Source of the DNA: Paenibacillus gallinarum
GTDB lineage: Bacteria; Bacillota; Bacilli; Paenibacillales; Paenibacillaceae
DNA length: 64,000 bases
NCBI RefSeq assembly: GCF_014836635.1
Contig: NZ_JACSQL010000002.1
Location: forward strand, 248,001-312,000
Reading direction: 5' to 3'
The notes below the pieces were generated by a model, which was not told where the DNA came from, did not search any database, and saw only the letters and a program-made list of their open reading frames with translations. The position numbers were made by a program, and so were the translations under genes. Of the stretch, positions 28,196 to 38,459 are shown in pieces; positions within the stretch are counted from its first letter, which is position 1, and the number at the start of each line of letters is the position of its first letter.

Positions 28196-28594
28196 ATGGC
28201 CTATACACGTGGCAATCTGGCAATGAAAGAGAGAGCAAATGCTGAACAGCTGAAACCTAATCGCTATAAAGAAACGACGAAAGTCGTTACTCGAAGAACA
28301 GGTCTGCCTGCAAGAGAGAAGTTCTTGTATCTGATGACTGTCATCGTATGTATAGCGATCGCGAGTGTTTTGGTGGGCAGATATGCAAATATTTACGATC
28401 TGAACAAGCAGATGCACACGGCAAACCAGAGTATTGAAAAGTCTAACAAAGAAATGGCTGTAATCGAAGTTCAGAAAGAAAAACTGGAAAGCGATATTGT
28501 GGCGAAAGCGCGGGAGCTGGGTTACATTGAGCCATCTGCCGATCAAGAGGCAATCCGAGTTCAAAGAACGTCAGTAACGACCGGGACTCCGTAA
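28196..28594 (+). CDS. ftsL: Cell division protein FtsL
   Basis: A 132-residue bitopic protein: basic cytoplasmic region (about 1-40), one membrane helix (about 44-62, FLYLMTVIVCIAIASVLV) and an extracellular coiled coil (about 67-105) ending near the GYIEPS segment. FtsL binds DivIC and DivIB and helps activate septal wall synthesis. Identity rests on topology and its place between rsmH and the PBP genes; sequence alone is weakly conserved in this family. Confidence 0.92.
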   Translation: MAYTRGNLAMKERANAEQLKPNRYKETTKVVTRRTGLPAREKFLYLMTVIVCIAIASVLVGRYANIYDLNKQMHTANQSIEKSNKEMAVIEVQKEKLESDIVAKARELGYIEPSADQEAIRVQRTSVTTGTP

Positions 28595-28632
28595 GGAAGG
28601 ACAATGCTGACGAGTGAATGTGAGGTTTGATT

Positions 28633-30945
28633 ATGGGGAACACAGGAAAAAGAATAAAACTTCGCACGTTACTTATTGGAGGGATCATCACCCTCTTTTT
28701 TCTTGTACTTATTGGGAAAGTATTTTGGATTCAAGTAGTTGATGCGAATACATGGAAAGAGCATGCTTTGGAACTTATCGATCGTACGAAGACGATCAAT
28801 GCCAAGCGGGGAACGATCACCGATCGTAATGGAGATATTCTTGCTAAAGATGCCCCTGCTTATACGGTGGCAGTTAATCCTAAACTCATCGCTGAAAAAG
28901 AGATTGAAGATGAGGTTGTGAAGGGGCTCCATAATTTGCTCGGCAAAGATGAGGCTGGTCTGCGAGAGGATATAACTTCAACAACAGATAAAGGTGAGTT
29001 ACGTGTTCATCGGGAAGTTCGAAGCGAAGGGTACAAGATTAGCCAAGAACTCAAGGATCAAGTTGAAGAATTTAGAGAAAAATTGGACAAAGAGTATGGA
29101 GCCAAAGATGCGATTATTCTGACGGAAGAATCCAAACGGTTTTATCCTGAAAATAATTTGGCGTCTCATGTCCTTGGCTACCTGAATAAAGAAGATGACC
29201 CCGTCTATGGCTTGGAACTGTATTATGATGAAAAGTTAAAAGGACAAGATGGCAAAATGGTGTACCAGGCTGACAGGAAAGGTGTAGAGATTAATAATTC
29301 AACGGTAGACTATACCCCTGCCATTAATGGTAAGAATTTGACTCTAACCCTTGATGATACGATCCAGTTCTATATTGAAGAAGCGATGAAAAAAGCGGTG
29401 GATCAGTATGATCCGATCAGTATGACTGTTATCGCAGCAGATCCAAATACGATGGAAATTTTAGGAATGGCAAATATGCCGAATTATAATCCGAACACGT
29501 ACTGGGAATCGGAACAAGAAGACTTTTTTAATCACGCCATACAGTCCATATACGAACCGGGGTCTACCTTTAAGATTGTTACCCTTGCAGGAGCGGTAGA
29601 AGAAAAACTGTTTAATCCGAATGCTACCTATGAATCTGGAAGTATTACGGTGGGAGGTCGCACAATTAGTGACGTAAGCCGCAATTGGGGGACAATAACA
29701 TATCTCGACGGTGTCAAACGTTCCAGTAACGTTGCATTCGTAAATCTTGGATATAAAATGCTTGGCGGAGAAAAGCTGCGTAGCTATATTGATAAGTTTG
29801 GGTTTGGCGTAAAAACAGGTATTGATTTACCTAATGAATCTGCTTCTCCGATCCGTGAACTGCATTACGCCGCAGATATTGCTGCGGCTTCATATGGCCA
29901 CGGGCTTGTACAGGTTACCCCTCTTCAGCAGGTGGCAGCCGTTTCTGCTATCGCTAATGGCGGCAAATTAATGGTTCCGCATCTGGTCAAGGAGATTACA
30001 GATCCGAACACGGGTGAAGTAGAAAAAGTGGAACCTGAAGTCGTGAGACAAGCCATTTCCGAGACCACATCAAAAACGGTCAGCGGCTATCTTGAACAAG
30101 TGGTTGCTGATCAGGAAAAGGGATCTGGAAGACGTGCTTATATTGATGGTTATCGTGTAGCGGGTAAAACAGGAACAGCAATTAAGTACATTGACGGAAA
30201 ATATGATCATACGAAGGCAGTTGTATCTTTTATCGGCTACGCACCTGCGGATAATCCTAAGATTGCGATGATCGTCGTGATTGACCAGCCGAATGACCCT
30301 ACGGTAGGTGGAGGAACAGCAGCTGCTCCGGTATTTAAGGAGATTATGTCAAAATCTCTTACGTATCTGGGTGTACCAAAAGAAACAGCATCTGCGGATG
30401 ATACCGACGAATCAAAAGTGGTAAGTAAAAAAGCACCGGATCTGACTGGGAAATCAGGCAAAGAAGCAAGATCACTGCTCCTTGACCAAGGGATTGCTTA
30501 TGAAACGCTTGGTAAGGGAAGTGAAGTCGTCAAGCAATATCCAGAATCGGGTACTGCTTTACAGCCTGGACAACGAGTGTATTTGTTAACGGAAGACAGT
30601 GATACGATGGAAGTGCCGGATCTGACCGGTGAATCCCTGCGGGATGCCCTCGAAGTACTGACTCTGCTCAAAGTAGGAGTTAAAGTCGAGGGTGAAGGCT
30701 TCGTATCGGAACAAAAGGTAGAAGTGTCCGGAGAACAACGAACGGTTGTCCTTACACTAAAACCGGCGAAAGAAACCGTTACTGGGGAAACAGGGGAAGA
30801 TGTACTTTCTTCTGAAGAGGCAGAGGATGTAAACAATACCGAAGCCAATACCGAAGATCAAAAATCTGCAGAAACAACGGTAACCGAACCTGCTGATATT
30901 AATGAACTAGAAGGTACTACAGCCGAAGAACGCGGTGATAACTAA
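28633..30945 (+). CDS. pbpB: Division-specific class B penicillin-binding protein (PBP2B) with PASTA domains
   Basis: A 770-residue transpeptidase of the septum. One N-terminal membrane helix (about 10-31), dimerisation domain with AKRGTITDRNG, then the transpeptidase domain with active-site serine in PGSTFK, SSN and KTGT. Two PASTA repeats follow near 600-720 (APDLTGKSGKEA and VPDLTGESLRDA; the second is degenerate). An unusual ~50-residue acidic Thr/Glu/Asn-rich tail ends the protein. The ATG at 28633 is preferred to a TTG two codons earlier. Directly before spoVD, as in B. subtilis. Confidence 0.93.
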   Translation: MGNTGKRIKLRTLLIGGIITLFFLVLIGKVFWIQVVDANTWKEHALELIDRTKTINAKRGTITDRNGDILAKDAPAYTVAVNPKLIAEKEIEDEVVKGLHNLLGKDEAGLREDITSTTDKGELRVHREVRSEGYKISQELKDQVEEFREKLDKEYGAKDAIILTEESKRFYPENNLASHVLGYLNKEDDPVYGLELYYDEKLKGQDGKMVYQADRKGVEINNSTVDYTPAINGKNLTLTLDDTIQFYIEEAMKKAVDQYDPISMTVIAADPNTMEILGMANMPNYNPNTYWESEQEDFFNHAIQSIYEPGSTFKIVTLAGAVEEKLFNPNATYESGSITVGGRTISDVSRNWGTITYLDGVKRSSNVAFVNLGYKMLGGEKLRSYIDKFGFGVKTGIDLPNESASPIRELHYAADIAAASYGHGLVQVTPLQQVAAVSAIANGGKLMVPHLVKEITDPNTGEVEKVEPEVVRQAISETTSKTVSGYLEQVVADQEKGSGRRAYIDGYRVAGKTGTAIKYIDGKYDHTKAVVSFIGYAPADNPKIAMIVVIDQPNDPTVGGGTAAAPVFKEIMSKSLTYLGVPKETASADDTDESKVVSKKAPDLTGKSGKEARSLLLDQGIAYETLGKGSEVVKQYPESGTALQPGQRVYLLTEDSDTMEVPDLTGESLRDALEVLTLLKVGVKVEGEGFVSEQKVEVSGEQRTVVLTLKPAKETVTGETGEDVLSSEEAEDVNNTEANTEDQKSAETTVTEPADINELEGTTAEERGDN

Positions 30946-31032
30946 AGGCTTGTTCTATTCTCTGATTGTCCTGAATATTCATAATGATGAATGCTATTGT
31001 GAATGAAGGAGACAAGTCGGGGGGAGATGAAT

Positions 31033-33015
31033 ATGGCCAAAGTGTCCAGTGTGATGCTTCGTCGCCGTTTGCTATGGTGCATGCTGATACTTCTTATTTT
31101 ATTTACAGCACTAGTCGTACGTTTAGCTTATGTGCAATTTGTTAAAGGACCACAATTATCGGAAGAAGCGGAGAATTTGTGGCGAAGAGAAATTCCGTAC
31201 ACAGCAAAAAGAGGACAAATCCTTGATCGGAACGGGATTTCTCTTGCTTACAATATTACAACGCCATCCGTGATGGCTATTCCTGTACAGATTAAGGACA
31301 AGGAGCAGACTGCTACGGCTTTAGCGCCCTTACTAGGTATGACGAAGGAAAAAGTACTGGGTATCATCTCGAAGAAAGAAAGAATAGTACAGATAAAGCC
31401 CGGGGGCCGCAAAATTACGATGGAGAAAGCACAGCAGATTCGTGATTTAGAGCTTCCGGGCATTGTTGTAGCTGAAGACAATAAACGTTATTATCCTTTT
31501 GGGGATCTTGCAGGTCATATTCTTGGGTTTACCGGAATTGATAATCAGGGATTGACCGGTGTTGAAAAAACGTATGACGATAATCTGAACGGAATTGGTG
31601 GAGGTATTGCCTATCTCTCTGATGCCGCAGGCAGATTAATGCCGGGATCAAGCGAGACTTATCAAGCTCCTCAAGATGGACTAAACCTTAAACTTACGAT
31701 TGACCAACCGATCCAATCTATTATAGAACGTGAACTTGATCAAGCTATGGTCAAATTTCAAGCTAATTCGGCTCTTGCTATTGCGATGAACCCGAAAACA
31801 GGCGAAGTACTGGGAATGGCGAGCCGCCCAGGTTATGAACCGGGTAGTTATCAGGAATATGACGCTGATATATATAATCGGAATTTACCGGTATGGATGA
31901 CGTATGAGCCGGGTTCCACCTTCAAGATTATTACGCTCGCTGCTGCTCTCGAAGAAAAGAAAGTCGATCTCAAGAATGATCGCTTTTTCGATCCGGGCTT
32001 TGTTGAAGTCGGTGGAGCTAGACTTCGGTGCTGGAAGAAAGGCGGCCATGGTAGCCAGAGTTTTTTACAAGTTGTGGAAAACTCCTGCAATCCAGGATTT
32101 GTTGCACTAGGTCAAAAACTTGGCAAAGAGTCGCTTTTCAAGTATATTAAAAACTTCGGTTTCGGCTCCAAAACAGGCATTGACCTTAGTGGGGAAGCCT
32201 CCGGGATCTTATTTAAACTTTCACAGGTAGGACCTGTAGAGCTTGCTACGACTGCTTTTGGTCAAGGGGTATCTGTTACTCCTATCCAGCAGATTACGGC
32301 CGTCTCTGCCGCCATTAACGGTGGGAAACTGTACAAACCATTTGTAGCCAAGGCCTGGGTTGATCCGGTGACAGGTAAAATAGTAGAAGAGACCAAGCCT
32401 GAATTGGTTAGGCAAGTCATATCTGAAGAAACATCGAAGCAGGTTCGAGAAGCTCTCGAAAGTGTAGTGGCTAAAGGAACAGGCCGCCCGGCATTTATTG
32501 ATGGGTACCGAGTAGGCGGAAAGACGGGTACGGCACAAAAAGTAATTAATGGAAGATACTCGTCGACGGAACACATTGTTTCCTTTATCGGGTTTGCTCC
32601 AGCAGATGATCCGCAGATTGTAGTATATACGGCGGTTGATAATCCGAAAGGAATTCAATTTGGAGGCGTTGTTGCCGCGCCAATCGTACAGAATATACTG
32701 GAAGATTCGCTTCACTATTTGCAGATACCGGCTCGGAGTGATCAGATTGCTAAGGAATACAAATATGGCGAAACACCGATCGTTACTGTTCCTGATCTTA
32801 CAGGGGCGACAGTGCAGGACCTTTATGAAGATCTTAATATGAACTTCATGCTGTCGAAATCTGGGTCTGGAAAAACAGTAGTGAGTCAAGCTCCAAAACC
32901 AGGTGCACGGGTGGAACGCGGTTCGACCATTCGAATCTACATGGGTAGTGAACCGGAAGATGCGCATCAGAGCGAAGAGAAGACAAAGGCAGAAAATGAA
33001 AAAGAAGAGCCTTAA
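31033..33015 (+). CDS. spoVD: Class B penicillin-binding protein, SpoVD-like
   Basis: A 660-residue transpeptidase with one N-terminal membrane helix (about 10-31), AKRGQILDRNG, active-site PGSTFK, SCN and GKTGTAQK, and a single PASTA repeat near 590-645 (VPDLTGATVQDLYED). Length and the single PASTA match SpoVD (646 aa in B. subtilis), which makes spore cortex peptidoglycan with SpoVE. The second position after pbpB in the dcw cluster supports this. The Cys in the SCN motif and C-rich loop (RLRCWKKGG) are as in SpoVD, which is redox-controlled by StoA. The start follows GGGGGAG. Confidence 0.9.
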   Translation: MAKVSSVMLRRRLLWCMLILLILFTALVVRLAYVQFVKGPQLSEEAENLWRREIPYTAKRGQILDRNGISLAYNITTPSVMAIPVQIKDKEQTATALAPLLGMTKEKVLGIISKKERIVQIKPGGRKITMEKAQQIRDLELPGIVVAEDNKRYYPFGDLAGHILGFTGIDNQGLTGVEKTYDDNLNGIGGGIAYLSDAAGRLMPGSSETYQAPQDGLNLKLTIDQPIQSIIERELDQAMVKFQANSALAIAMNPKTGEVLGMASRPGYEPGSYQEYDADIYNRNLPVWMTYEPGSTFKIITLAAALEEKKVDLKNDRFFDPGFVEVGGARLRCWKKGGHGSQSFLQVVENSCNPGFVALGQKLGKESLFKYIKNFGFGSKTGIDLSGEASGILFKLSQVGPVELATTAFGQGVSVTPIQQITAVSAAINGGKLYKPFVAKAWVDPVTGKIVEETKPELVRQVISEETSKQVREALESVVAKGTGRPAFIDGYRVGGKTGTAQKVINGRYSSTEHIVSFIGFAPADDPQIVVYTAVDNPKGIQFGGVVAAPIVQNILEDSLHYLQIPARSDQIAKEYKYGETPIVTVPDLTGATVQDLYEDLNMNFMLSKSGSGKTVVSQAPKPGARVERGSTIRIYMGSEPEDAHQSEEKTKAENEKEEP

Positions 33016-33107
33016 CGTTTTTACTCATCTATCTATGGACCATACTGGCAAGTAACGGATACAATAGGTAAGGATGACGTCTTATTTTATGGAAAGAAGG
33101 AATACAT

Positions 33108-34595
33108 GTGCAGTTAAAACAATTTGCTTCCCTGCTGGCAGTATGTGAACTCTCCGGCAATGGAAACACAGAAATCAAAGGAATTCAAACCGATTCAAGA
33201 CAAGTTCAAGAAGGGGATATGTTTATATGTCTACCTGGTCACACCGTAGATGGTCATGAGTATGCTGACAAAGCAGTGGCCCTCGGTGCAGTTGCACTTG
33301 TCGTGGAGCGTAAACTTGAACTCGATGTACCTCAACTAATTGTAAGTAGCTGTCGATTTGCAATGGCTGTATTCTCGGATTGTTTTTTTGGTCACCCGAG
33401 TCAGAAGCTGAACCTGATCGGCGTTACAGGTACAAACGGAAAAACAACGACAACTTATCTGATTGAACAAATATTGAATGATGCTGAATCAGAGACTGGC
33501 CTTATTGGAACGATTCAAATGCGTTATGCCGGTCAAACGTTCCCGATGTCAGGAACAACACCAGAAGCTCTTGATTTGCAGCGTAGTCTTTATCATATGG
33601 TTGAGGCAGGCGTGAAAAACTGTGTCATGGAAGTTTCTTCTCATGCGTTGCAGCAAGGGCGCGTAAAAGGAACCGAATTCCGCACTGCGGTGTTTACGAA
33701 CCTCACTCAGGATCACCTGGACTATCATCACACGATGGAGGAGTACCGAGGTGCGAAATCCCTACTTTTTGCTAGATTAGGCAACGAATTTGATGGGGAC
33801 CTTCATAAACGCAAGTATGCGGTTCTTAATGCAGATGATGCAGCGTCGGCTTATTTTGCGGATTCTACTTCAGCTGAAGTGATTACATACGGAATCGATG
33901 CTGATGCTGACGTGCGGGCTTCAAATATTAAAATTACAGCACGAGGCACTTCCTTCCACGTAGATTCCTTTAAAGGAAGTGTGGATGTAGAGCTTCGTAT
34001 GGTGGGTAAGTTTAATGTGTATAACGCGCTCGCAGCGATTACTGCAGCTCTGCTTGAAGGGATTGAGCTTGATTCGATCAAGCGTAGCCTTGAAGCCATT
34101 CCAGGTGTTGATGGCAGGGTAGAAGCGGTGAACGAAGGTCAGCCGTTTGCAGTGATCGTAGACTATGCTCATACACCGGATGGACTCGAGAATGTACTGC
34201 GTACAGTCAACGAATTTGCTGAAAAAGAAGTATTCTGTGTCTTCGGATGCGGTGGAGATCGTGATCGCACAAAACGTCCAATCATGGGTCAAATCGCTGC
34301 TAAATACAGTGATAGAGTGTTTGTTACTTCTGATAATCCTCGGACAGAAGATCCGGATGCCATTCTTGAAGATATCAAGCAGGGATTAGTTGCAGATGGT
34401 GTTCCATCCGAAAAATATGAGTTGATTGTTGACCGTAAGGCAGCCATTAAACGTGCTATTGAACTGGCAAGCCCAGGCGATGTAGTATTGATAGCGGGCA
34501 AAGGTCACGAGACTTACCAGATTATCGGAACTGTAAAAACAGATTTTGACGATCGTCTCGTGGCGAAAGAAGCGATAAGGGGAATAACAAAGTGA
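33108..34595 (+). CDS. murE: UDP-MurNAc-tripeptide synthetase MurE (meso-DAP-adding)
   Basis: A 495-residue ATP-dependent ligase adding the third stem residue. ATP-loop GVTGTNGKTTTTYL near 104; the substrate-selecting motif DNPR at 409-412 predicts meso-diaminopimelate rather than lysine. GHETYQ is near the C-terminus. The GTG start is behind AAGAAGGA. Its stop overlaps the murF start (GTGA), so the two are translationally coupled. Confidence 0.95.
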   Translation: MQLKQFASLLAVCELSGNGNTEIKGIQTDSRQVQEGDMFICLPGHTVDGHEYADKAVALGAVALVVERKLELDVPQLIVSSCRFAMAVFSDCFFGHPSQKLNLIGVTGTNGKTTTTYLIEQILNDAESETGLIGTIQMRYAGQTFPMSGTTPEALDLQRSLYHMVEAGVKNCVMEVSSHALQQGRVKGTEFRTAVFTNLTQDHLDYHHTMEEYRGAKSLLFARLGNEFDGDLHKRKYAVLNADDAASAYFADSTSAEVITYGIDADADVRASNIKITARGTSFHVDSFKGSVDVELRMVGKFNVYNALAAITAALLEGIELDSIKRSLEAIPGVDGRVEAVNEGQPFAVIVDYAHTPDGLENVLRTVNEFAEKEVFCVFGCGGDRDRTKRPIMGQIAAKYSDRVFVTSDNPRTEDPDAILEDIKQGLVADGVPSEKYELIVDRKAAIKRAIELASPGDVVLIAGKGHETYQIIGTVKTDFDDRLVAKEAIRGITK

Positions 34596-35995
34596 TAAAA
34601 AGAACGTTAGGTCAAATAGCACATATGTGCAGCGGCACCCTTGTAAGAGAAAGTGACCGTGAAACGCTCATCGAAGGAGTATACACGGACTCACGCAAAC
34701 CATCAGCGGGACAATTATTTGTTCCGCTGACAGGGGAGCATTTTGATGGGCATGAATATGCGTCTGCCTGCCTGGCTTCGGGAGCTGCAGGGACACTGTG
34801 GCAAAGAGACCATGGAGATGCACCTGAAGGTGCAGTCATCCTCGTTGATGACACGCTAACGGCACTTCAGGAGATCGGAGCTGCCTATCTCAAAGAGAGC
34901 GGTGCTTCTGTAGTTGCAATTACGGGCAGCAACGGTAAAACAACGACAAAAGATATGGTGTACTCCCTTTTATCTACTACCTTTAAGGTACATAAGACAC
35001 AAGGGAACTTTAACAACCATATCGGTCTGCCGTTAACGATTCTAAGTATGCCTGAAGATGCGGAAATTGCGATTTTGGAAATGGGGATGAGCGGGCGTCA
35101 GGAAATAGAACGTCTAACGCAAATTGCTTGTCCAGATGTAGCCGTTATTACGAATATTGGAGAAGCGCATCTGTTACAGCTGGGTTCAAGAGAAGAAATT
35201 GCTCGGGCTAAGCTGGAGATTATGGCAGGACTCAAAAATGGCGGACTTCTGATATATAACGGTGATGATCCTTTAGCAGATCGTGTTCTTGCAGAACCTG
35301 CGACCAAAAAACCGATGGAATTTAAACGGTTTACTTTTGGTATGAATCATACGAATGATGATTTCCCTACGGGAATGATGAATCACCCTGAAGGAATGGT
35401 ATTTACTTCGGTACGATCGGGGGAAGAAGCGTTATCTATTCCACTGATTGGTGCACATAACGTGGTGAATGCACTCGCCGCACTTGCTGTTGCAAGACAT
35501 TATGGCGTGTCCTACGAAAATATGAAAAAAGGTCTTTCTGAGATAAAACTAACAGGGATGCGAATTGAGGTCCTAAAAGGTACGAGTGGGATTACGGTAC
35601 TTAATGATGCTTATAATGCGAGTCCTACAGCGATGAAAGCTGCGATTGATGCTCTTGCTGGTCTTTCTGGATATTCTCGCAAAGTGGCAGTACTCGGCGA
35701 TATGCTTGAGCTTGGACCGAGAGAGGAAGAACTTCATGAAGAGATTGGACAATATTTGACACCTGATAAGCTTGATCTGGTTTTCACATATGGTCCCTTG
35801 TCTTCTTACATTGCCAAAGCCGCACGGCAGCACATGCCTGCTGAAGCAGTGTTCGCTTTTGAAGATAAGGATGCTTTAATTTCCCACCTTAAGGATACAA
35901 TGAATTCTAAGGACGTAGTGCTTGTAAAAGCATCCCGGGGAATGAAGCTGGAAGATGTGGCGAATGCCTTAATTACGGAACCATTACAGATCTGA
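34592..35995 (+). CDS. murF: UDP-MurNAc-tripeptide-D-Ala-D-Ala ligase MurF
   Basis: A 467-residue ligase completing the pentapeptide. ATP-loop ITGSNGKTTTKD near 109, QGNFNNHIGLPLT, EMGMSGRQEI and NDAYNASPTAM are typical of MurF. GTG start overlapping the murE stop by four bases, preceded by AAGGGGAAT. MraY follows about 22 bp later. Confidence 0.95.
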   Translation: MIKRTLGQIAHMCSGTLVRESDRETLIEGVYTDSRKPSAGQLFVPLTGEHFDGHEYASACLASGAAGTLWQRDHGDAPEGAVILVDDTLTALQEIGAAYLKESGASVVAITGSNGKTTTKDMVYSLLSTTFKVHKTQGNFNNHIGLPLTILSMPEDAEIAILEMGMSGRQEIERLTQIACPDVAVITNIGEAHLLQLGSREEIARAKLEIMAGLKNGGLLIYNGDDPLADRVLAEPATKKPMEFKRFTFGMNHTNDDFPTGMMNHPEGMVFTSVRSGEEALSIPLIGAHNVVNALAALAVARHYGVSYENMKKGLSEIKLTGMRIEVLKGTSGITVLNDAYNASPTAMKAAIDALAGLSGYSRKVAVLGDMLELGPREEELHEEIGQYLTPDKLDLVFTYGPLSSYIAKAARQHMPAEAVFAFEDKDALISHLKDTMNSKDVVLVKASRGMKLEDVANALITEPLQI

Positions 35996-36017
35996 AGTTA
36001 ACTAGAGAGGTGTTTTC

Positions 36018-36986
36018 ATGGATTTTCAATTAATGCTCTTAACAATCGGGGTATCTTTTATTCTTGCAGTGATTGCAGCCCCTTTACTTATTCCACTTTT
36101 AAGAAGAATGAAGTTTGGACAGCAGGTCAGAGAGGATGGTCCGAAAAGCCATCTTAAAAAATCAGGAACGCCTACGATGGGTGGAGTAGTCATCGTCTTG
36201 GCTTTTACACTTGCATTTCTAAAGTTTGCTCCTGTTAAAAACACAGATTTTTATGTTCTGCTCGTGGCTACTTTAGGGTTTGGTCTGATTGGATTTCTTG
36301 ATGATTATATCAAAATTGTCGCTAAAAGATCGCTTGGTTTAACAGCGAGGCAAAAACTCATTGGTCAATTGATTTTCGCTGGAATTATGTCTTTCTTGCT
36401 CATTCAAAACGGACATAGTACAGAGATTTCCGTGCCAGGTACGGACTTTGGATTTGATTTTGGCGGCTGGTTCTACTATCCGTTTATCGTCATCATGATG
36501 CTTGCTATTAGTAATGCAGTAAACTTTACAGATGGACTTGACGGACTGCTCTCTGGAGTAAGTGCAATCGCCTTTGGTGCATTTGCGATTGTGGCAATGC
36601 AGGCAACTTCACTTCCTGCTGCGGTATGTGCAGCTGCAATGATCGGTGCAGTACTTGGTTTTCTAGTATACAATGCGCATCCTGCCAAAGTGTTTATGGG
36701 AGATACAGGTTCACTGGCCATTGGCGGTGCGATTGGAGCTATTGCCATTGTCACGAAGACAGAACTACTATTTTTAGTTATCGGCGGTGTTTTCGTTGTG
36801 GAAATGTTGTCCGTTGTAATCCAGGTTATTTCTTTTAAAACAAGAGGCAAACGGGTATTTAAAATGAGCCCGATTCACCATCATTTCGAATTGTCTGGGT
36901 GGTCTGAATGGCGTGTTGTTATCACGTTTTGGGCCGTAGGACTGCTGCTTGCAGGACTCGGACTCTTCATCTACAAGGGGTTGTAA
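36018..36986 (+). CDS. mraY: Phospho-MurNAc-pentapeptide transferase MraY
   Basis: A 322-residue membrane enzyme with about ten helices that makes lipid I from UDP-MurNAc-pentapeptide and undecaprenyl phosphate. Catalytic and Mg-binding motifs are visible: FLDDYIK near 95, NFTDGLDGL near 170 and PIHHHFE near 285. AGAGAGGTG precedes the ATG. murD follows after 2 bp. Confidence 0.96.
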   Translation: MDFQLMLLTIGVSFILAVIAAPLLIPLLRRMKFGQQVREDGPKSHLKKSGTPTMGGVVIVLAFTLAFLKFAPVKNTDFYVLLVATLGFGLIGFLDDYIKIVAKRSLGLTARQKLIGQLIFAGIMSFLLIQNGHSTEISVPGTDFGFDFGGWFYYPFIVIMMLAISNAVNFTDGLDGLLSGVSAIAFGAFAIVAMQATSLPAAVCAAAMIGAVLGFLVYNAHPAKVFMGDTGSLAIGGAIGAIAIVTKTELLFLVIGGVFVVEMLSVVIQVISFKTRGKRVFKMSPIHHHFELSGWSEWRVVITFWAVGLLLAGLGLFIYKGL

Positions 36987-36988
36987 TT

Positions 36989-38410
36989 ATGAATCATCCG
37001 GAGAATTACAAAGGAAAGAACGTCGTGGTCCTTGGCCTAGCCAAGAGCGGCGTTCAAGTTGCTAAAGTGCTCCATCAAGCTGGAGCTCATGTGACGGTCA
37101 ATGACCAAAAAGAGAGAGAACAGTGTCCCGAAGCATCCGAATTGGAGGCTTTGGGAATTTCTGTTCTATGCGGAGGTCACCCAGATGACCTCATTCACGA
37201 AGATGTTGCTTTGCTCGTGAAGAATCCGGGTATCCCTTACAAAGTGGCACCGATTCAGAAGGCAATCGAGCTTGGTATTGAAGTAGTCACTGAGGTAGAA
37301 GTAGCTTATCACTTGTGCAAGGCACCGATCATCGGTATTACCGGTTCAAATGGAAAGACAACTACGACCACTTGGGTGGGAATGATGCTTGATGCAGCCG
37401 GTTTATCACCGATTGTTGCCGGTAACATTGGAACACCTCTTTCAGAGGCGGCTACCGCAGCTACAGAGAAGGATATTATGGTCGTTGAACTTAGTAGTTT
37501 TCAGCTAAAAGGGACGACAGACTTCAAACCAGCTATCAGCTGTCTGCTCAATGTATCTGAGACTCATCTCGATTACCATGGAGGAATGGAAGATTACGTT
37601 GCTTCAAAAGCAAAACTCTTTCTTAATCAGACGGAAGAAGACAAGGCTGTTCTAAACTGGGATGATCCCGTATGCAGACAGCTCGTACCTTATATTAAAG
37701 GGGAATTGATTCCTTTTTCGATGACAGAGGCTCTCCAAACCGGTGTTTATGCTGATCCTCCTTATGTAGCAAATGTAGAGGATGATATCAATAGAACCAT
37801 TGTTTATCGAGATAAGGAAGGCAAGGTTCATCCGATTATATCTGTGGATAAGATTGCAATTCCAGGTCGATTCAATGTAGATAATGCACTTGCATCTTGC
37901 GCCATAGCTATTGCTGCTGGAGCATCACCTGATGTACTTCATGGACCGCTTTCTTCTTTTAGAGGAGTAGAACATCGACTCGAGTACGTTCTTACCCATA
38001 ATGAAACGGCATACTATAACAATTCAAAGGCAACAAATTCAAAAGCAACGACGATGGCACTTACCTCGTTTAAGGAACCTATTGTCCTTATTGCAGGTGG
38101 ACTTGACCGAGGGTCAGATTATATGGATTTACTTGCTGTTTTCAGTGAAAAAGTAAGAGCTGTCGTTTTGCTGGGTCAAACAAAAGACAAATTGGCGGAA
38201 GTTGCGAAACTTGCCGGATTAAAGGAAATCCAGGTTGTCGATAATGAGGTAGATGCCGCTGATACACTAAGAAAGGCGGTTTCGATTGCCGCTTCGATAG
38301 CTGTACCTGGAGATGTGGTTCTACTATCCCCTGGATGTGCAAGTTGGGATATGTATTCTTCCTATGAAGAGCGTGGACGCATTTTTAAAGAGGCGGTGCA
38401 TAACCTGTAA
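36989..38410 (+). CDS. murD: UDP-MurNAc-L-Ala:D-Glu ligase MurD
   Basis: A 473-residue ligase adding D-glutamate. N-terminal Rossmann-like VVVLGLAKSG, ATP-loop GITGSNGKTTTTTW near 116, ELSSFQL, SETHLDYH and the late LLSPGCASWDMY. A longer frame opens inside mraY, but the ATG at 36989 is right after the mraY stop, with AAGGGG upstream, and gives the canonical N-terminus. Confidence 0.95.
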   Translation: MNHPENYKGKNVVVLGLAKSGVQVAKVLHQAGAHVTVNDQKEREQCPEASELEALGISVLCGGHPDDLIHEDVALLVKNPGIPYKVAPIQKAIELGIEVVTEVEVAYHLCKAPIIGITGSNGKTTTTTWVGMMLDAAGLSPIVAGNIGTPLSEAATAATEKDIMVVELSSFQLKGTTDFKPAISCLLNVSETHLDYHGGMEDYVASKAKLFLNQTEEDKAVLNWDDPVCRQLVPYIKGELIPFSMTEALQTGVYADPPYVANVEDDINRTIVYRDKEGKVHPIISVDKIAIPGRFNVDNALASCAIAIAAGASPDVLHGPLSSFRGVEHRLEYVLTHNETAYYNNSKATNSKATTMALTSFKEPIVLIAGGLDRGSDYMDLLAVFSEKVRAVVLLGQTKDKLAEVAKLAGLKEIQVVDNEVDAADTLRKAVSIAASIAVPGDVVLLSPGCASWDMYSSYEERGRIFKEAVHNL

Positions 38411-38459
38411 GTAGGGGGGTTGGATAAGCCCCTACTACATATGTAAGAGGTGGCCTCCA

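Noticed and set aside
32221..32967. - strand ORF (248 codons) inside spoVD
   Set aside because: Antisense of the transpeptidase and PASTA part, odd composition, no start signal.
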